In this document: piece after piece, positions 35,627 to 45,454 of the stretch
Layout: each line of letters opens with the position of its first letter
Numbering within the stretch: the stretch's first letter is position 1
DNA from: Desulfobaculum bizertense DSM 18034
Lineage (GTDB): Bacteria; Desulfobacterota; Desulfovibrionia; Desulfovibrionales; Desulfovibrionaceae
NCBI RefSeq assembly: GCF_900167065.1
Contig: NZ_FUYA01000007.1
Span: 1-64,000, forward strand
Length of the DNA: 64,000 nt
Direction: 5' to 3'
The notes under the pieces: model-generated
What the model saw: only the letters and a program-made list of their open reading frames with translations
Told to the model about the DNA's origin: nothing
Database searches by the model: none
Position numbers and translations under genes: made by a program

Positions 35627-36415
35627 ATGAAAAAAATACTGGGCATCAGCTGCCTCGTGCTTGTTCTGGCTGTGGTTGGCCTTGGTGCATACGCGATTAT
35701 GTCGATCAATCCCTTGGTCAAACGCTCTATTGAGGACTATGGCACCCGGTTTACAGGGACAGCCGTAACACTGGATTCCTCTGACATTTCGATTTTTGAT
35801 GGCCGTGGAAGCCTGAAAGGTTTCCAGATTGGTAACCCTGCGGGATACCAGTCTCCACATGCCATTCGTATTGAATCCGTGGATGTCTCAATGGACACTA
35901 AATCGGTGACAACAGATACCATTGTCATTCATTCCCTGCGAATCGACCGCCCACAGCTGACACTTGAGCTGTCCAAAAAAGGCACGAATATCGAAGAAAT
36001 TCGAGACCATATTGCTCAGCGGGTGAGAAAGCATGAAGCTGCGCAGGCTGCGAAAGCAGAAAAAGAGGGCGCAGCAGACGAAAAAAAGGCGGATGAGCCG
36101 AAAGAAGAAAAGTATGTTCAGATCAAAGACGTGGACATTATCGGCACACAGGTCAACGTGGCGCTGACTGGCCTGAGAAAGAATTTGGTCACAGTGAAGG
36201 CCGGTGATATTCATATCATGGATATTGGAACAGACCGAAAGGTGACCATGTCTGAAGCTGCCCTGATTATTGTTGAAGCCATCAATAATAGCGTGGTGGA
36301 GTCTGTGCCGGGCCTGAACAAGAATTCTTTTGAAAAAGGTCTGGATTCGGTCAAGGAAGGACTGGATGAGTTCGGTAAGGGACTCCAGAATTTCTTCAAT
36401 GATCTCGAAAAATGA
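35627..36415 (+). CDS. AsmA-like / DUF748-like periplasmic protein
   Basis: This 262-residue protein has an N-terminal hydrophobic anchor (residues about 4-24). It then shows the pattern of the AsmA/DUF748 superfamily start: VKRSIEDYGTRFTGTAVTL, a beta-rich stretch SLKGFQIGNPAGY, and IVIHSLRIDRPQLTLEL. A charged, Ala/Glu/Lys-rich linker (about 135-160) leads to a second beta segment and an amphipathic C-terminal helix. It is much shorter than true AsmA proteins and may be a single-domain member anchored in the inner membrane facing the periplasm. Role unknown. A terminator follows. Confidence 0.7.
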   Translation: MKKILGISCLVLVLAVVGLGAYAIMSINPLVKRSIEDYGTRFTGTAVTLDSSDISIFDGRGSLKGFQIGNPAGYQSPHAIRIESVDVSMDTKSVTTDTIVIHSLRIDRPQLTLELSKKGTNIEEIRDHIAQRVRKHEAAQAAKAEKEGAADEKKADEPKEEKYVQIKDVDIIGTQVNVALTGLRKNLVTVKAGDIHIMDIGTDRKVTMSEAALIIVEAINNSVVESVPGLNKNSFEKGLDSVKEGLDEFGKGLQNFFNDLEK

Positions 36416-36443
36416 CTGCGTGATGTGAAACCGAAAAAAGAGA

Positions 36444-36478
36444 AAGAGCCACTCCGGGATGGGGCGGCTCTTTTTTTG
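36444..36478 (+). terminator. Terminator after the AsmA-like gene
   Basis: AAGAGCC and GGCTCTT form the stem, followed by seven T residues. An A-rich run on the left could make it act on minus-strand mutY as well. Confidence 0.8.
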
Positions 36479-36504
36479 TGCTCTTGCCAAGGGGAAGAAA
36501 AGTC

Positions 36505-37599
36505 TTAGATGTACTGACTGAAACGCAGGTCCTGTCGCATCAGGTCGATAAGCTTGCGATGCCCTGCCGGGAACGCGCGTTCTGTAATCTGCTCTGGCGT
36601 GGCCCAAAGACATTCGTCTGCGGCGCTCATGGTCGACGGCGGAAGCGGGGCGTCGGCCTGGAGAAAGTAACAGTGGAGGGTGACGCGAAAGCGCGTGTAG
36701 CCGTGACGGACAATGGAAATTTTGTCTGCGATGCGGACCTGAAACCCTGTTTCTTCCTGAAATTCGCGAACGACGGCCTGCTCGGGGCTTTCGCCCGCTT
36801 CGATAGAACCGCCGGGGAATTCCCAGAGTCCTCCCCAAACCGCACCTTGTGGACGTTTCTGAATGTAGATTTTCCCTTTGTGCTCCAAAACACCACAGAC
36901 CACATTGAGTGGCGTTATGTCTTTTTTCTTTCCGGGAACCGGACGGAATGCCACAATGTCGAGCCGTCGGGCTTCGCAATGCTCGGCAACGGGGCAGGAT
37001 TCACAGCGGGGAGCACGGGGCGTGCAGATGAGTGCGCCCAATTCCATGACGGCCTGATTGTAATCGCGGGCCTGTCCTGCTGGGAGAAGTTCTGCGGAGA
37101 GTGCTTCAACGCGTTTTTTGGCATCTTTTTCTTTGATGGGCGAATCAATGTCGAAAAGCCGGGCGTAAACCCGCTCGACATTGGCGTCGATGGCAGGGAC
37201 GTCCAGACCAAATGCAAGGCTGGCAATGGCGCCTGCGGTGTAGGGTCCTATACCGGGAAGCGCCAGAATGGCTTTGTGCTCTGCCGGAAATTCGCCGCCA
37301 TGCTCGGCACAGATGACGAGCGCGGCTTTGCGGATGTTTCTGGCGCGGGTGTAATAGCCGAGACCTTCCCAGTATTTGAGAATTTCGTCTTCGGGCGCGT
37401 CGGCAATGCTGGCAATGGTCGGAAAGCGGTCCATCCACCGCTCAAAATATGGAACTGCCCGGTCCATCTGCGTTTGCTGGAGCATTATTTCAGAAATCCA
37501 GACGTGATAGGGCAGGTAATCCTGTCGCCAGGGCAGGGGGCGCTGTATTTTTTTGAACCACGCAATGAGTGTGGGAGAAAATGTGTTCTTTTTGGGCAT
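36505..37599 (-). CDS. mutY: A/G-specific adenine glycosylase
   Basis: MutY removes adenine mispaired with 8-oxoguanine. The 364-residue protein has the helix-hairpin-helix LPGIGPYTAGAIAS, the catalytic Glu in WISEIMLQQTQ, the Asp in AIDANVERV, and a [4Fe-4S] loop with spacing C-x6-C-x2-C-x5-C (CTPRAPRCESCPVAEHC). The C-terminal NUDIX-like domain (about residue 230 onward) contains a complete Nudix box (GGSIEAGESPEQAVVREFQEETG), which in MutY serves to recognise 8-oxoG. The ATG at 37599 is the first Met that fits the family; its ribosome-binding site is weak and the open frame continues upstream without resemblance to MutY. Confidence 0.92.
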   Translation of the reverse strand: MPKKNTFSPTLIAWFKKIQRPLPWRQDYLPYHVWISEIMLQQTQMDRAVPYFERWMDRFPTIASIADAPEDEILKYWEGLGYYTRARNIRKAALVICAEHGGEFPAEHKAILALPGIGPYTAGAIASLAFGLDVPAIDANVERVYARLFDIDSPIKEKDAKKRVEALSAELLPAGQARDYNQAVMELGALICTPRAPRCESCPVAEHCEARRLDIVAFRPVPGKKKDITPLNVVCGVLEHKGKIYIQKRPQGAVWGGLWEFPGGSIEAGESPEQAVVREFQEETGFQVRIADKISIVRHGYTRFRVTLHCYFLQADAPLPPSTMSAADECLWATPEQITERAFPAGHRKLIDLMRQDLRFSQYI

Positions 37600-37785
37600 G
37601 AGGAGAGCAGAAAAGCATGCTCCCCGTGCCTTTGCAAGTGCGGATTTGGTCTGTTTTTCGGTCCACTGCGTGCAAATTTTCAGGAAGACGTTTATTCCAT
37701 TGAGACTTTGCCCTTTTTTGTATAAAGCAACAGCAAACCCTCTGCGCGGAAGGCTCCCCAGAAGACTGCTCCGACCCGTTGCTTC

Positions 37786-37814
37786 TTGCCTTCTCCGTAC
37801 GGTGACAGTATACA
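37786..37814 (+). promoter_or_regulatory. Candidate promoter for rpmE
   Basis: TTGCCT (37786-37791), a 17-bp spacer and TATACA (37809-37814) predict a start near 37821, giving a leader of about 130 nt before rpmE. The gap 37600-37953 holds no other gene that I can support. Confidence 0.55.
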
Positions 37815-37903
37815 TTATCAGGAATGTTTGTTCCCCTGTGGAGAGCACACAAAGCGGACTGCCTGCTGGGCGCCCGCAAGACATAAACTTGCCAAACGGC
37901 TTG

Positions 37904-37942
37904 AAACAGGGTATCCAACCCGTCTTTTCCGAACCCTGTGGA
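37904..37942 (+). promoter_or_regulatory. Possible rpmE leader hairpin next to the ribosome-binding site
   Basis: ACAGGGT (about 37906) and ACCCTGT (about 37934) can pair across a 20-nt loop, directly before GGAGGA of rpmE. Such a stem could modulate translation of L31; this is inference from position only. Confidence 0.35.
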
Positions 37943-37953
37943 GGAATATTGCC

Positions 37954-38175
37954 ATGAAAAAAGATATCCATCCGAAAGTTTACAAGGCCAAGATCCGTTG
38001 CGCCTGTGGTCACGAGTTTGAAGCTATCACCACTAAAGGTGAAGAGATGCACGTCGAAATTTGTTCCGCTTGCCATCCCTTCTTCACCGGCAAGCAGCGC
38101 TTCGTTGACACCGCTGGCCGTATTGACCGCTTCCGCAAGAAGTACGCCAAGTTTGGTGCCGACAAGGAGAACTAG
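37954..38175 (+). CDS. rpmE: 50S ribosomal protein L31
   Basis: L31 bridges the ribosomal subunits. The 73-residue protein begins [12 protein letters not shown] and carries a zinc-binding cysteine set (CACGHEF and CSACHPF), so it is the zinc-containing form. The C-terminal [10 protein letters not shown] is typical. Zinc-free paralogues (often under Zur) replace this form in zinc limitation in other bacteria; none is seen here. GTGGAGGAAT lies 7-8 bases before the start. Confidence 0.96.
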   Translation: MKKDIHPKVYKAKIRCACGHEFEAITTKGEEMHVEICSACHPFFTGKQRFVDTAGRIDRFRKKYAKFGADKEN

Positions 38176-38215
38176 AATTTCTCTTTTCGTCGGGAATTGT
38201 ATCCCGAACGGCAGT

Positions 38216-38252
38216 CGCCTCCGTCAGGACAACCTGTCGGAGGCGTCTTTTC
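38216..38252 (+). terminator. Terminator after rpmE
   Basis: CGCCTCCG, followed by CAGG, pairs with CCTG and CGGAGGCG around ACAA, with single unpaired T bases in each arm, then TCTTTT. It may be partial, since DUF1385 starts 40 bp later. Confidence 0.7.
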
Positions 38253-38292
38253 ATGTGAACCGGGCCGTGGCATCTCACGGCTGGAGGCTGCA

Positions 38293-39282
38293 ATGTCCCG
38301 TACAGATTCGTGTTTCCCGGGCTTTTTTCGCTCCTGCGGAAAAGCAGCCCGGATGGCTCTGTCCCCGGTTTTGATGGCAGCCCGCTCCGTTGGTGGGCAG
38401 GCTGTGGTCGAAGGCGTGATGATGCGAAACGGTGACCGTCTGGCTATTGCCGTACGCAAGCCCGATGGCTCAATTACTCTCGAAAAGCGAGAGTGGTTCA
38501 CGTTTTCGCACCTCTCTCCCCTGATGCGGAAACCCTTTGTCAGAGGCTTTTTTGTCTTGATCGAAACCTTGGTCAACGGCATCAAGTCTTTGAATTTTTC
38601 CACACAGGTTGCAACAGAGGGCGACGGAGAAGAAGAGATTAAGCCGTGGCAGATGGCCCTGACTGTGGCCCTGTCCATCGCACTTGCCCTTGGGCTTTTT
38701 GTTGTCGTTCCCCATCTGTTCTCTCTGGGGGTAGAAGCCCTCGGTTTTGGTGGCGACACCAGTTCCCTGAGCTTTCATGCCTGGGATGGACTGTTTAAGC
38801 TTTCTATCTTTGTGGCCTACATTTGGGCCATATCCCGGATTCCAGACATCAAGCGGGTGTTCCAGTATCATGGAGCAGAGCACAAGACCATTTGGGCGTA
38901 TGAAGAAGGCCAAGAGCTTTCGCCCGGCACCGCTCGTCCGTTTAGTCGTTTGCATCCACGGTGCGGCACAGCCTTTTTGCTGTTCGTGCTGACTCTCTCA
39001 ATTCTTCTTCATGCCCTGCTGATTCCGCTTCTGCTGGCAATATATGCCCCTGAGGGCGCAGTCTTTCGGCAGATGTATGTTGTCTTTGCCAAGTTTTTTA
39101 TGATGATTCCTGTAAGTGCTATCGCGTATGAGCTGATTAAGTATACAGGACAGAAGGGTGCCCGCCTGTGTCGGGTGCTGTGCTGGCCGGGACTCATGCT
39201 TCAATATCTGACCACGAAAGAGCCTGACGACTCGCAGCTGGAAGTGGCCATCGCCGCGCTGAACGGCGCGGTCGACAACTAG
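38293..39282 (+). CDS. DUF1385 (YqhQ-like) membrane protein
   Basis: This 329-residue protein belongs to the DUF1385/YqhQ family. The N-terminal soluble part has [23 protein letters not shown]. Several helices follow (about 120-150, 165-190, 230-260, 265-290), with the central conserved [15 protein letters not shown] and the cysteine-containing [14 protein letters not shown]. Function is unknown. The family is often found beside rpmE and prfA, as here, which hints at a link to translation or membrane biogenesis but proves nothing. The ATG at 38293 is preceded by GGAGG. Confidence 0.85.
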   Translation: MSRTDSCFPGFFRSCGKAARMALSPVLMAARSVGGQAVVEGVMMRNGDRLAIAVRKPDGSITLEKREWFTFSHLSPLMRKPFVRGFFVLIETLVNGIKSLNFSTQVATEGDGEEEIKPWQMALTVALSIALALGLFVVVPHLFSLGVEALGFGGDTSSLSFHAWDGLFKLSIFVAYIWAISRIPDIKRVFQYHGAEHKTIWAYEEGQELSPGTARPFSRLHPRCGTAFLLFVLTLSILLHALLIPLLLAIYAPEGAVFRQMYVVFAKFFMMIPVSAIAYELIKYTGQKGARLCRVLCWPGLMLQYLTTKEPDDSQLEVAIAALNGAVDN

Positions 39283-39301
39283 ATTTCAAGAGGTCTCCGA
39301 G

Positions 39302-40375
39302 ATGTTCGCCAAGCTAGACAGCATTGAACGAAATTTTGAGGAGCTCGAACTGGAGCTTGCCTCACCTGACGTTTTTAACGATCAGGAACACTATACCAAG
39401 CTGACCAAGATGCACGCTGACCTGGGCGCCATCGTGAAAGTCTACCGGGAATACCGGCAGATGCAGGAGAATCTGAGCGATAACCGCGAGATGCTCGACG
39501 ATGACGATCAGGAAATTCGTGATCTTGCCAAGGCTGAAATTGACGAAATCGAAACGCGTCTGCCTGAGCTGGAGCATGAGCTGAAGCTTTTGCTTTTGCC
39601 CAAGGACCCGATGGATGAAAAGAACATCATCCTCGAAATTCGTGCGGGTACTGGCGGTGAAGAAGCAGCACTTTTTGCTTCTGACCTGTTCCGTATGTAT
39701 ATGCGTTTTGCTGAGCATAATGGCTGGAAAACTGAAATGATGAGTTCGAACGAAACGGGTTCCGGTGGCTACAAAGAAGTCATCGCGTCCATTTCTGGCG
39801 AGCGCGTCTACAGCCGTCTGAAATATGAATCCGGCATTCACCGCGTGCAGCGCGTTCCGGCCACTGAATCTCAGGGCCGTATCCACACTTCTGCATGTAC
39901 TGTCGCAATTATGCCGGAAGCCGAAGAAGTCGAGCTGAACATTAGCCCCGAAGACCTGCGCATTGATGTGTACCGTTCTTCTGGTCCTGGTGGACAGAGT
40001 GTTAACACCACTGACTCGGCTATTCGTGTCACCCATTTGCCCACTGGTCTTGTTGTGACCTGTCAGGACGAAAAGTCCCAGCACAAGAACAAGGCCAAGG
40101 CTCTGACTGTTCTGCGTTCCCGCCTGTTCCAGATGGAGCAGGACCGCATTCATCAGGAGCAGGCAGATACTCGTCGCGCACAGGTTGGTTCTGGCGACCG
40201 TTCCGGTCGAATCAGGACATACAACTTCCCTCAGGGACGTATCACTGACCATCGCATCAACCTGACGCTGTACAGGCTTGAAGAAGTGCTGGGTGGTGAC
40301 CTTGAGGAAATTGTGGAATCCCTTGTGAGCCATTATCAGGCTGAAGCCCTGCGTCAGCAGGCGGAGGACGCATAA
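39302..40375 (+). CDS. prfA: Peptide chain release factor 1
   Basis: RF1 terminates translation at UAA and UAG. The 357-residue protein has the GGQ catalytic motif at 230-232, whose Gln is methylated by PrmC. The codon-recognition tripeptide is P-A-T (186-188), the RF1 type. Domain 1 is the usual helical bundle. prmC begins 2 bp after the stop, coupling the factor with its modifying enzyme. Confidence 0.97.
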   Translation: MFAKLDSIERNFEELELELASPDVFNDQEHYTKLTKMHADLGAIVKVYREYRQMQENLSDNREMLDDDDQEIRDLAKAEIDEIETRLPELEHELKLLLLPKDPMDEKNIILEIRAGTGGEEAALFASDLFRMYMRFAEHNGWKTEMMSSNETGSGGYKEVIASISGERVYSRLKYESGIHRVQRVPATESQGRIHTSACTVAIMPEAEEVELNISPEDLRIDVYRSSGPGGQSVNTTDSAIRVTHLPTGLVVTCQDEKSQHKNKAKALTVLRSRLFQMEQDRIHQEQADTRRAQVGSGDRSGRIRTYNFPQGRITDHRINLTLYRLEEVLGGDLEEIVESLVSHYQAEALRQQAEDA

Positions 40376-40377
40376 GC

Positions 40378-41259
40378 GTGATCCAAGCAACAACCGTACG
40401 AGACTGTGTCGCACAGGCTCGGGCACGGCTGGAGCAGGCCGGGGTTGATAGCCCGGCACTTTCTGCAGAAATTCTGACGGCGCATGTCCTTGGCATGCGC
40501 CGTCTTGATATTCTTGTCCATGCAGACAAGGCTGTTGCCGCTCCAGACCTGGCCCGCATTCAGGAATGTGTTGAACGTCGGGCAGCAGGTGAGCCTGTTG
40601 CGTATCTGCTCGGTGAAAAAGAATTTTTTGGTTACGATTTTTATGTGGACCGTTTTACGCTGGTGCCACGCCCGGAAACTGAGCTGCTGATTGAAGCTGT
40701 TCAGTCGATATTTCCGCGAGATGCTGCTTTTCAGTTTGCCGATCTCGGCACCGGAAGTGGCTGTATTGCTGTGACGCTGGCTTTGGAATTCCCCGGGGCA
40801 CAGGGCTGTGCTCTGGATCTGAGCGAAGGTGCCCTGGCGGTGGCGCAGAAAAATGCAGAGCGTCATGGCGTGGCGTCGCGTGTTGAGATGCGCCATGCGG
40901 ATTTTGGAAGCGATTTTGCCCCGGAAGCGTCACTTGATCTGATTGTCTCGAATCCTCCGTACGTAAGTGAGGACGAGTATGCAGAGGTCAGTGTGGAGGT
41001 CGCGGACTTTGAGCCGAAGACTGCGCTGGTTCCGGCAGAAGGGGAGGGGCGCTCGGACGGGCTGGAGTGCGTTCGCAGGCTGGCACCGCATGTGGCAAGG
41101 CTTCTGCGGCCCGGAGGCTGGTTCCTCATGGAATATGGCTGGAAGCAGGGACCTGCTGTTGCCGAGATTCTTGGTGCTGTTTCCGAGTTTCAGACTGTGA
41201 AAATCTGCAAGGATCTCGCAGGGCTTGATCGCTATGTCGTCGCGCAAAAGCGTGTGTAA
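40378..41259 (+). CDS. prmC: Release factor glutamine methyltransferase
   Basis: PrmC methylates the GGQ glutamine of RF1 and RF2. The 293-residue protein has an N-terminal helical domain (about 1-85) and a Rossmann methyltransferase domain with DLGTGSGCIAVTLA for SAM and the NPPY motif (VSNPPYVSEDEY) that holds the glutamine. The GTG at 40378 starts immediately after prfA. Just past the stop are short GT/AC repeats that can form a weak hairpin before a T-run (about 41275-41282). Confidence 0.94.
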   Translation: MIQATTVRDCVAQARARLEQAGVDSPALSAEILTAHVLGMRRLDILVHADKAVAAPDLARIQECVERRAAGEPVAYLLGEKEFFGYDFYVDRFTLVPRPETELLIEAVQSIFPRDAAFQFADLGTGSGCIAVTLALEFPGAQGCALDLSEGALAVAQKNAERHGVASRVEMRHADFGSDFAPEASLDLIVSNPPYVSEDEYAEVSVEVADFEPKTALVPAEGEGRSDGLECVRRLAPHVARLLRPGGWFLMEYGWKQGPAVAEILGAVSEFQTVKICKDLAGLDRYVVAQKRV

Positions 41260-41289
41260 AAACACACGTGTGTGATTTTTTTCCAACAA

Positions 41290-41322
41290 AAGGACACAGG
41301 GTACACGTTGCTCTGTATCCTT
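41290..41322. promoter_or_regulatory. Inverted repeat upstream of lpxC
   Basis: AAGGACACAG (41290-41299) and CTGTATCCTT (41313-41322) are complementary at 9 of 10 positions, with a 13-bp spacer. The centre lies about 55 bp before the -24/-12 element, a fitting distance for an activator site. It could also be a hairpin, but no T-run follows. Confidence 0.45.
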
Positions 41323-41354
41323 GTATTTCAAGTGGTTAGCTCTATCTTTGTATG

Positions 41355-41370
41355 TGGCATGAAAGTTGCT
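41355..41370 (+). promoter_or_regulatory. Sigma-54-type promoter for lpxC
   Basis: TGGCAT (41355-41360) and TTGCT (41366-41370) place GG and GC exactly 10 bases apart, as in the consensus TGGCAC-N5-TTGCA. The start would fall near 41381, so the leader is very short: the ribosome-binding site GGAGG is at 41382-41386. Confidence 0.5.
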
Positions 41371-41391
41371 TAAAAGGGGCTGGAGGCATTC

Positions 41392-42315
41392 ATGCAACAG
41401 ACAACAATCCAGAAAACAGTAAAATGTTCCGGCATCGGCCTGCACAGTGGCCGCCGGGTTGAACTTGCCATTCGTCCTGCTGACGTTGATACCGGTATCG
41501 TGTTCGTTCTTCATGACGACAACGGAACCCGATTCCTGACGCCAAACCCCAATAATGTGGTTGGCACCGGGCTGGCAACGACACTTGGACAGGGCAATGA
41601 TACCATCGGAACAGTCGAGCACCTCATGGCTACCCTGCGCGGCCTGAATATTGATAATGTTCAGATCGACGTGAGTGGGGGAGAGGTCCCGATCATGGAC
41701 GGAAGCGCTGCTTCCTTCGTGTTTTTGCTCAAGTCTGCGGGCATCCGCAAGCTTGGAAAGCCTCGTCGCATGTTTATGCTGACCAAGTCTTTTGAATACC
41801 GCGACGGTGAAAAGAGCATCAAGGCTCGCCCGTACGACGGTTTTCGTGTGGACTATACCATCGAATTCGATCATCCCCGCATCGGAACCCAGACTATGCG
41901 CTTTGAGCTGACTCCAGAAAGTTTTTCTGCCGAAGTCGCCAAGGCCAGAACCTTTGGCTTCCTGCGCGATGTTGAATACCTCCAGAAGAATGGCCTCGCT
42001 CTTGGTGGATCTCTGGACAACGCGGTTGTGCTCGATGAGTACGGCGTTGTGAATGGTGAAGGTCTCCGCTTTGAAGATGAATTTGTCCGCCATAAGATTC
42101 TGGACTTCATTGGCGACATGTCGGTAAGTCCGCTCCCGCTCATGGGGCACTTTGAAGTGCGCTGCTCCGGCCACGCATTCAATAATGCCTTCCTGCGCGA
42201 GCTGACAGAAAATGGTGCACAATACCTGCGAACTGTGGAAGCAGAGGAAGCTGTTCCGGTTCAGGCTGCGGCCTGTCAGGAGCAGGATGTCGCTGGTATG
42301 CCCGTTCTGGCCTAA
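41392..42315 (+). CDS. lpxC: UDP-3-O-acyl-N-acetylglucosamine deacetylase
   Basis: LpxC removes the acetyl group from UDP-3-O-acyl-GlcNAc, the committed step of lipid A synthesis, using zinc. The 307-residue protein is the normal length. It contains SGIGLHSGRR-type substrate residues near the N-terminus, the zinc His in VEHLMATLRG, and a second zinc site in HKILDFIGDM. The late GHFEVRCSGHAFN carries a further conserved His. It stands apart from the other lpx genes in this window, with its own promoter region and terminator. Confidence 0.96.
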   Translation: MQQTTIQKTVKCSGIGLHSGRRVELAIRPADVDTGIVFVLHDDNGTRFLTPNPNNVVGTGLATTLGQGNDTIGTVEHLMATLRGLNIDNVQIDVSGGEVPIMDGSAASFVFLLKSAGIRKLGKPRRMFMLTKSFEYRDGEKSIKARPYDGFRVDYTIEFDHPRIGTQTMRFELTPESFSAEVAKARTFGFLRDVEYLQKNGLALGGSLDNAVVLDEYGVVNGEGLRFEDEFVRHKILDFIGDMSVSPLPLMGHFEVRCSGHAFNNAFLRELTENGAQYLRTVEAEEAVPVQAAACQEQDVAGMPVLA

Positions 42316-42338
42316 GGTTTGCCTTTCTGCATGAATTG

Positions 42339-42370
42339 AAAACTGCCCCCTTTCGGGGCAGTTTTTTTTG
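42339..42370 (+). terminator. Terminator after lpxC
   Basis: AAACTGCCCC (42340-42349) pairs with GGGGCAGTTT (42355-42364), followed by further T residues. Confidence 0.9.
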
Positions 42371-42453
42371 TGATAGATTGCTGGTTCAGCGAGCGAGTAG
42401 ACGGATCTTTTTGAAGTTTTTATAGAAAAAAACAAAAAAATTTCAAAATTTGC

Positions 42454-42480
42454 TTGACGTGGGCGGCTGGTCCGTATAGT
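42454..42480 (+). promoter_or_regulatory. Promoter of the tRNA-tuf operon
   Basis: TTGACG (42454-42459) and TATAGT (42475-42480) are 15 bp apart, slightly short. An A/T-rich UP-like tract (42425-42450) lies upstream and a GC-rich stretch downstream, as expected for stable-RNA promoters. Confidence 0.65.
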
Positions 42481-42532
42481 TCTGCTCCTCGCCGAAGGGG
42501 AAAGCTTCCTGCTTCTCTTTTGGTTGCCAGGC

Positions 42533-42608
42533 GCTGGTGTAGCTCAATTGGCAGAGCAGCTGATTTGTAATCAGCAGGTTGTAGGTTCGATTCCTATCAC
42601 CAGCTCCA
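42533..42608 (+). tRNA. tRNA-Thr (TGT)
   Basis: Acceptor GCTGGTG/CACCAGC, anticodon loop TTTGTAA (anticodon TGT), T loop TTCGATT and an encoded CCA. First of four tRNAs ahead of tuf. Confidence 0.96.
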
Positions 42609-42618
42609 GCTTTGAAAT

Positions 42619-42704
42619 GGAGGGGTTCCCGAGTGGCCAAAGGGAACAGACTGTAAATCTGTCGGCGATTGCCTTCGGAGGTTCAAATCCTCCCCCCTCC
42701 ACCA
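42619..42704 (+). tRNA. tRNA-Tyr (GTA)
   Basis: An 86-nt class II tRNA with a long variable arm, anticodon loop CTGTAAA (anticodon GTA), acceptor GGAGGGG/CCCCTCC and an encoded CCA. Confidence 0.96.
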
Positions 42705-42769
42705 TTTCACACGCGAAAGCGACTGTAGGAGACAGGGAAGACCTGTTGTTTGACTGCAGAATATTGTGT

Positions 42770-42846
42770 GCGGGAATAGCTCAATTGGCTAGAGCATCAG
42801 CCTTCCAAGCTGAGGGTTGCGGGTTCGAGTCCCGTTTCCCGCTCCA
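42770..42846 (+). tRNA. tRNA-Gly (TCC)
   Basis: Acceptor GCGGGAA/TTCCCGC, anticodon loop CTTCCAA (anticodon TCC) and an encoded CCA. Confidence 0.96.
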
Positions 42847-42905
42847 CATATATCCTCATGTCCTTCCTATTTTCCCCTTTACTCTCTCTTACAGTTTCTT
42901 TATAA

Positions 42906-42981
<76 letters not shown>

Positions 42982-43036
42982 TTTTTTGTATTCAATTTCT
43001 GACCATCAACCAACCGTTTGTACGGGGGAAAGAGTC

Positions 43037-44179
<1,143 letters not shown>

Positions 44180-44184
44180 TCTCC

Positions 44185-44334
44185 ATGCAAGTTAACATCC
44201 AGCTCGCCTGCACTGAATGCAAACGTCGTAACTATTCTACGACGAAGAACAAGAAGAACACTACTGGTCGTCTTGAGGTCAAGAAATACTGCCCTTGGGA
44301 CAAGAAGCACACTCTGCATCGCGAAACCAAGTAG
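44185..44334 (+). CDS. rpmG: 50S ribosomal protein L33
   Basis: This 49-residue protein reads as L33 from its start ([17 protein letters not shown]) to its end (HTLHRETK). The first zinc pair is present (CTEC). The second site reads CPWD, so one Cys of the usual CxxC is Asp, and zinc binding may be incomplete or use the Asp. It lies 5 bp after the tuf stop, with GAGGAG reaching across the tuf end as ribosome-binding site. Confidence 0.93.
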   Translation: MQVNIQLACTECKRRNYSTTKNKKNTTGRLEVKKYCPWDKKHTLHRETK

Positions 44335-44397
44335 TGTAGCAGGCTCTGTACTCGGTGATTTATCACCGCGACTGGAGCTGGTACTGCACTGATATTC

Positions 44398-44431
44398 ACG
44401 GGGGCCAAGCCTCGGTCTTGCCCCCGTTTTT
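44398..44431 (+). terminator. Terminator after rpmG
   Basis: ACGGGGGC (44398-44405) pairs with GCCCCCGT (44420-44427), then TTTT. It may separate the tRNA-tuf-rpmG unit from tRNA-Trp and secE, or only attenuate. Confidence 0.75.
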
Positions 44432-44455
44432 ACTCATCAGTACCACACACGATGC

Positions 44456-44532
44456 AGGCCAGTAGCTCTAACGGCTAGAGCGCCGGTCTCCAAAACCGGA
44501 TGCTGTAGGTTCGAATCCTACCTGGCCTGCCA
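44456..44532 (+). tRNA. tRNA-Trp (CCA)
   Basis: Acceptor AGGCCAG/CTGGCCT, anticodon loop CTCCAAA (anticodon CCA), a G discriminator and an encoded CCA. It sits 24 bp before secE. Confidence 0.96.
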
Positions 44533-44556
44533 CTTTTTTTACCATCGGAAGGAATC

Positions 44557-44808
44557 ATGGCGAAGAAAAAGTCCAAGTCGGCCAGCGCCGCTAAGACCGC
44601 TCCCGAATCCGGGTCCGCGAACAAGCTCAGCCAGCTCAAGGAGTTTTTTGACCAGTCCAAGGTGGAGATGAAGAAGGTGACCTGGCCTACGCGCAAGGAA
44701 ACCATGGCAACAAGTGCTGCCGTCATCGTCCTTGCCTTGGTTATGGCGATCTTCCTTGGTCTTGTTGACACAGGATTGACCAAAGCCATTGAGGCCATCT
44801 TGTCATAA
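44557..44808 (+). CDS. secE: Preprotein translocase subunit SecE
   Basis: SecE clamps SecY in the inner-membrane translocon. The 83-residue protein is the short form: a Lys/Ala/Ser-rich N-terminus, an amphipathic helix with the conserved EMKKVTWPTRKET, and a single transmembrane helix (about residues 50-75). GGAAGGA precedes the start. nusG follows 34 bp downstream in the classical secE-nusG order. Confidence 0.94.
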   Translation: MAKKKSKSASAAKTAPESGSANKLSQLKEFFDQSKVEMKKVTWPTRKETMATSAAVIVLALVMAIFLGLVDTGLTKAIEAILS

Positions 44809-44842
44809 GCGGCTTGCCCGCAAAAGGTAGGTAACAAAGATT

Positions 44843-45397
44843 ATGACAGAAGAAAAAGATAGCCTTCCAAGAGCCCGCTGGTACATCGTCCACACGTACT
44901 CTGGATTTGAGCAGCGCGTCGAACAGACCCTCCGCGAAATGATGCGTACGGGGCAGGACAACGGACAGATTCTGGAAGTTGTTATGCCTACGGAAAAGGT
45001 GATTGAGCTGGTGAAGGGCGAAAAGAAAACGTCCACTCGCAAGTTCTATCCCGGATACGTGATGCTCAAAATGATTCTGACCGATGAGTCCTGGCATCTT
45101 GTACAATCCATTCCGCGAGTGACCGGTTTCATTGGTGGCAAAAGCCGCCCCGCGCCTATGCGCGACAGTGAAGCCGAACACATCCTCTCGATGATGGAAG
45201 AGCGCCAGGAACAGCCCCGACCCAAGTTCAGCTTTGATCGTGGCGATGAAGTCCGCGTCATCGATGGTCCCTTTGGTGGATTCAACGGGGTGGTGGAAGA
45301 AGTCAATCACGACAAAGGAAAACTTCGGGTTTCGGTTTCAATTTTTGGTCGTCAGACCCCTGTCGAACTGGACTTTGTCCAGGTCAGCAAGGGATAG
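44843..45397 (+). CDS. nusG: Transcription termination/antitermination factor NusG
   Basis: NusG binds RNA polymerase and links it to Rho or the ribosome. The 184-residue protein has the NGN domain (WYIVHTYSGFEQRV, with YPGYVML and TGFIGG) and a C-terminal KOW domain (about 130-184, GDEVRVIDGPFGGFNGVV). The length is normal. It is followed 57 bp later by rplK. Confidence 0.96.
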   Translation: MTEEKDSLPRARWYIVHTYSGFEQRVEQTLREMMRTGQDNGQILEVVMPTEKVIELVKGEKKTSTRKFYPGYVMLKMILTDESWHLVQSIPRVTGFIGGKSRPAPMRDSEAEHILSMMEERQEQPRPKFSFDRGDEVRVIDGPFGGFNGVVEEVNHDKGKLRVSVSIFGRQTPVELDFVQVSKG

Positions 45398-45454
45398 GGC
45401 AGACCAGACTGCGAAGCGGCCTGATTTTAAATATGTAGATACGAGGAAGTAGCA

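Noticed and set aside
36505-38076. Longer MutY start at 38076
   Set aside because: The extra 159 residues upstream overlap rpmE and its leader on the other strand and do not resemble MutY.
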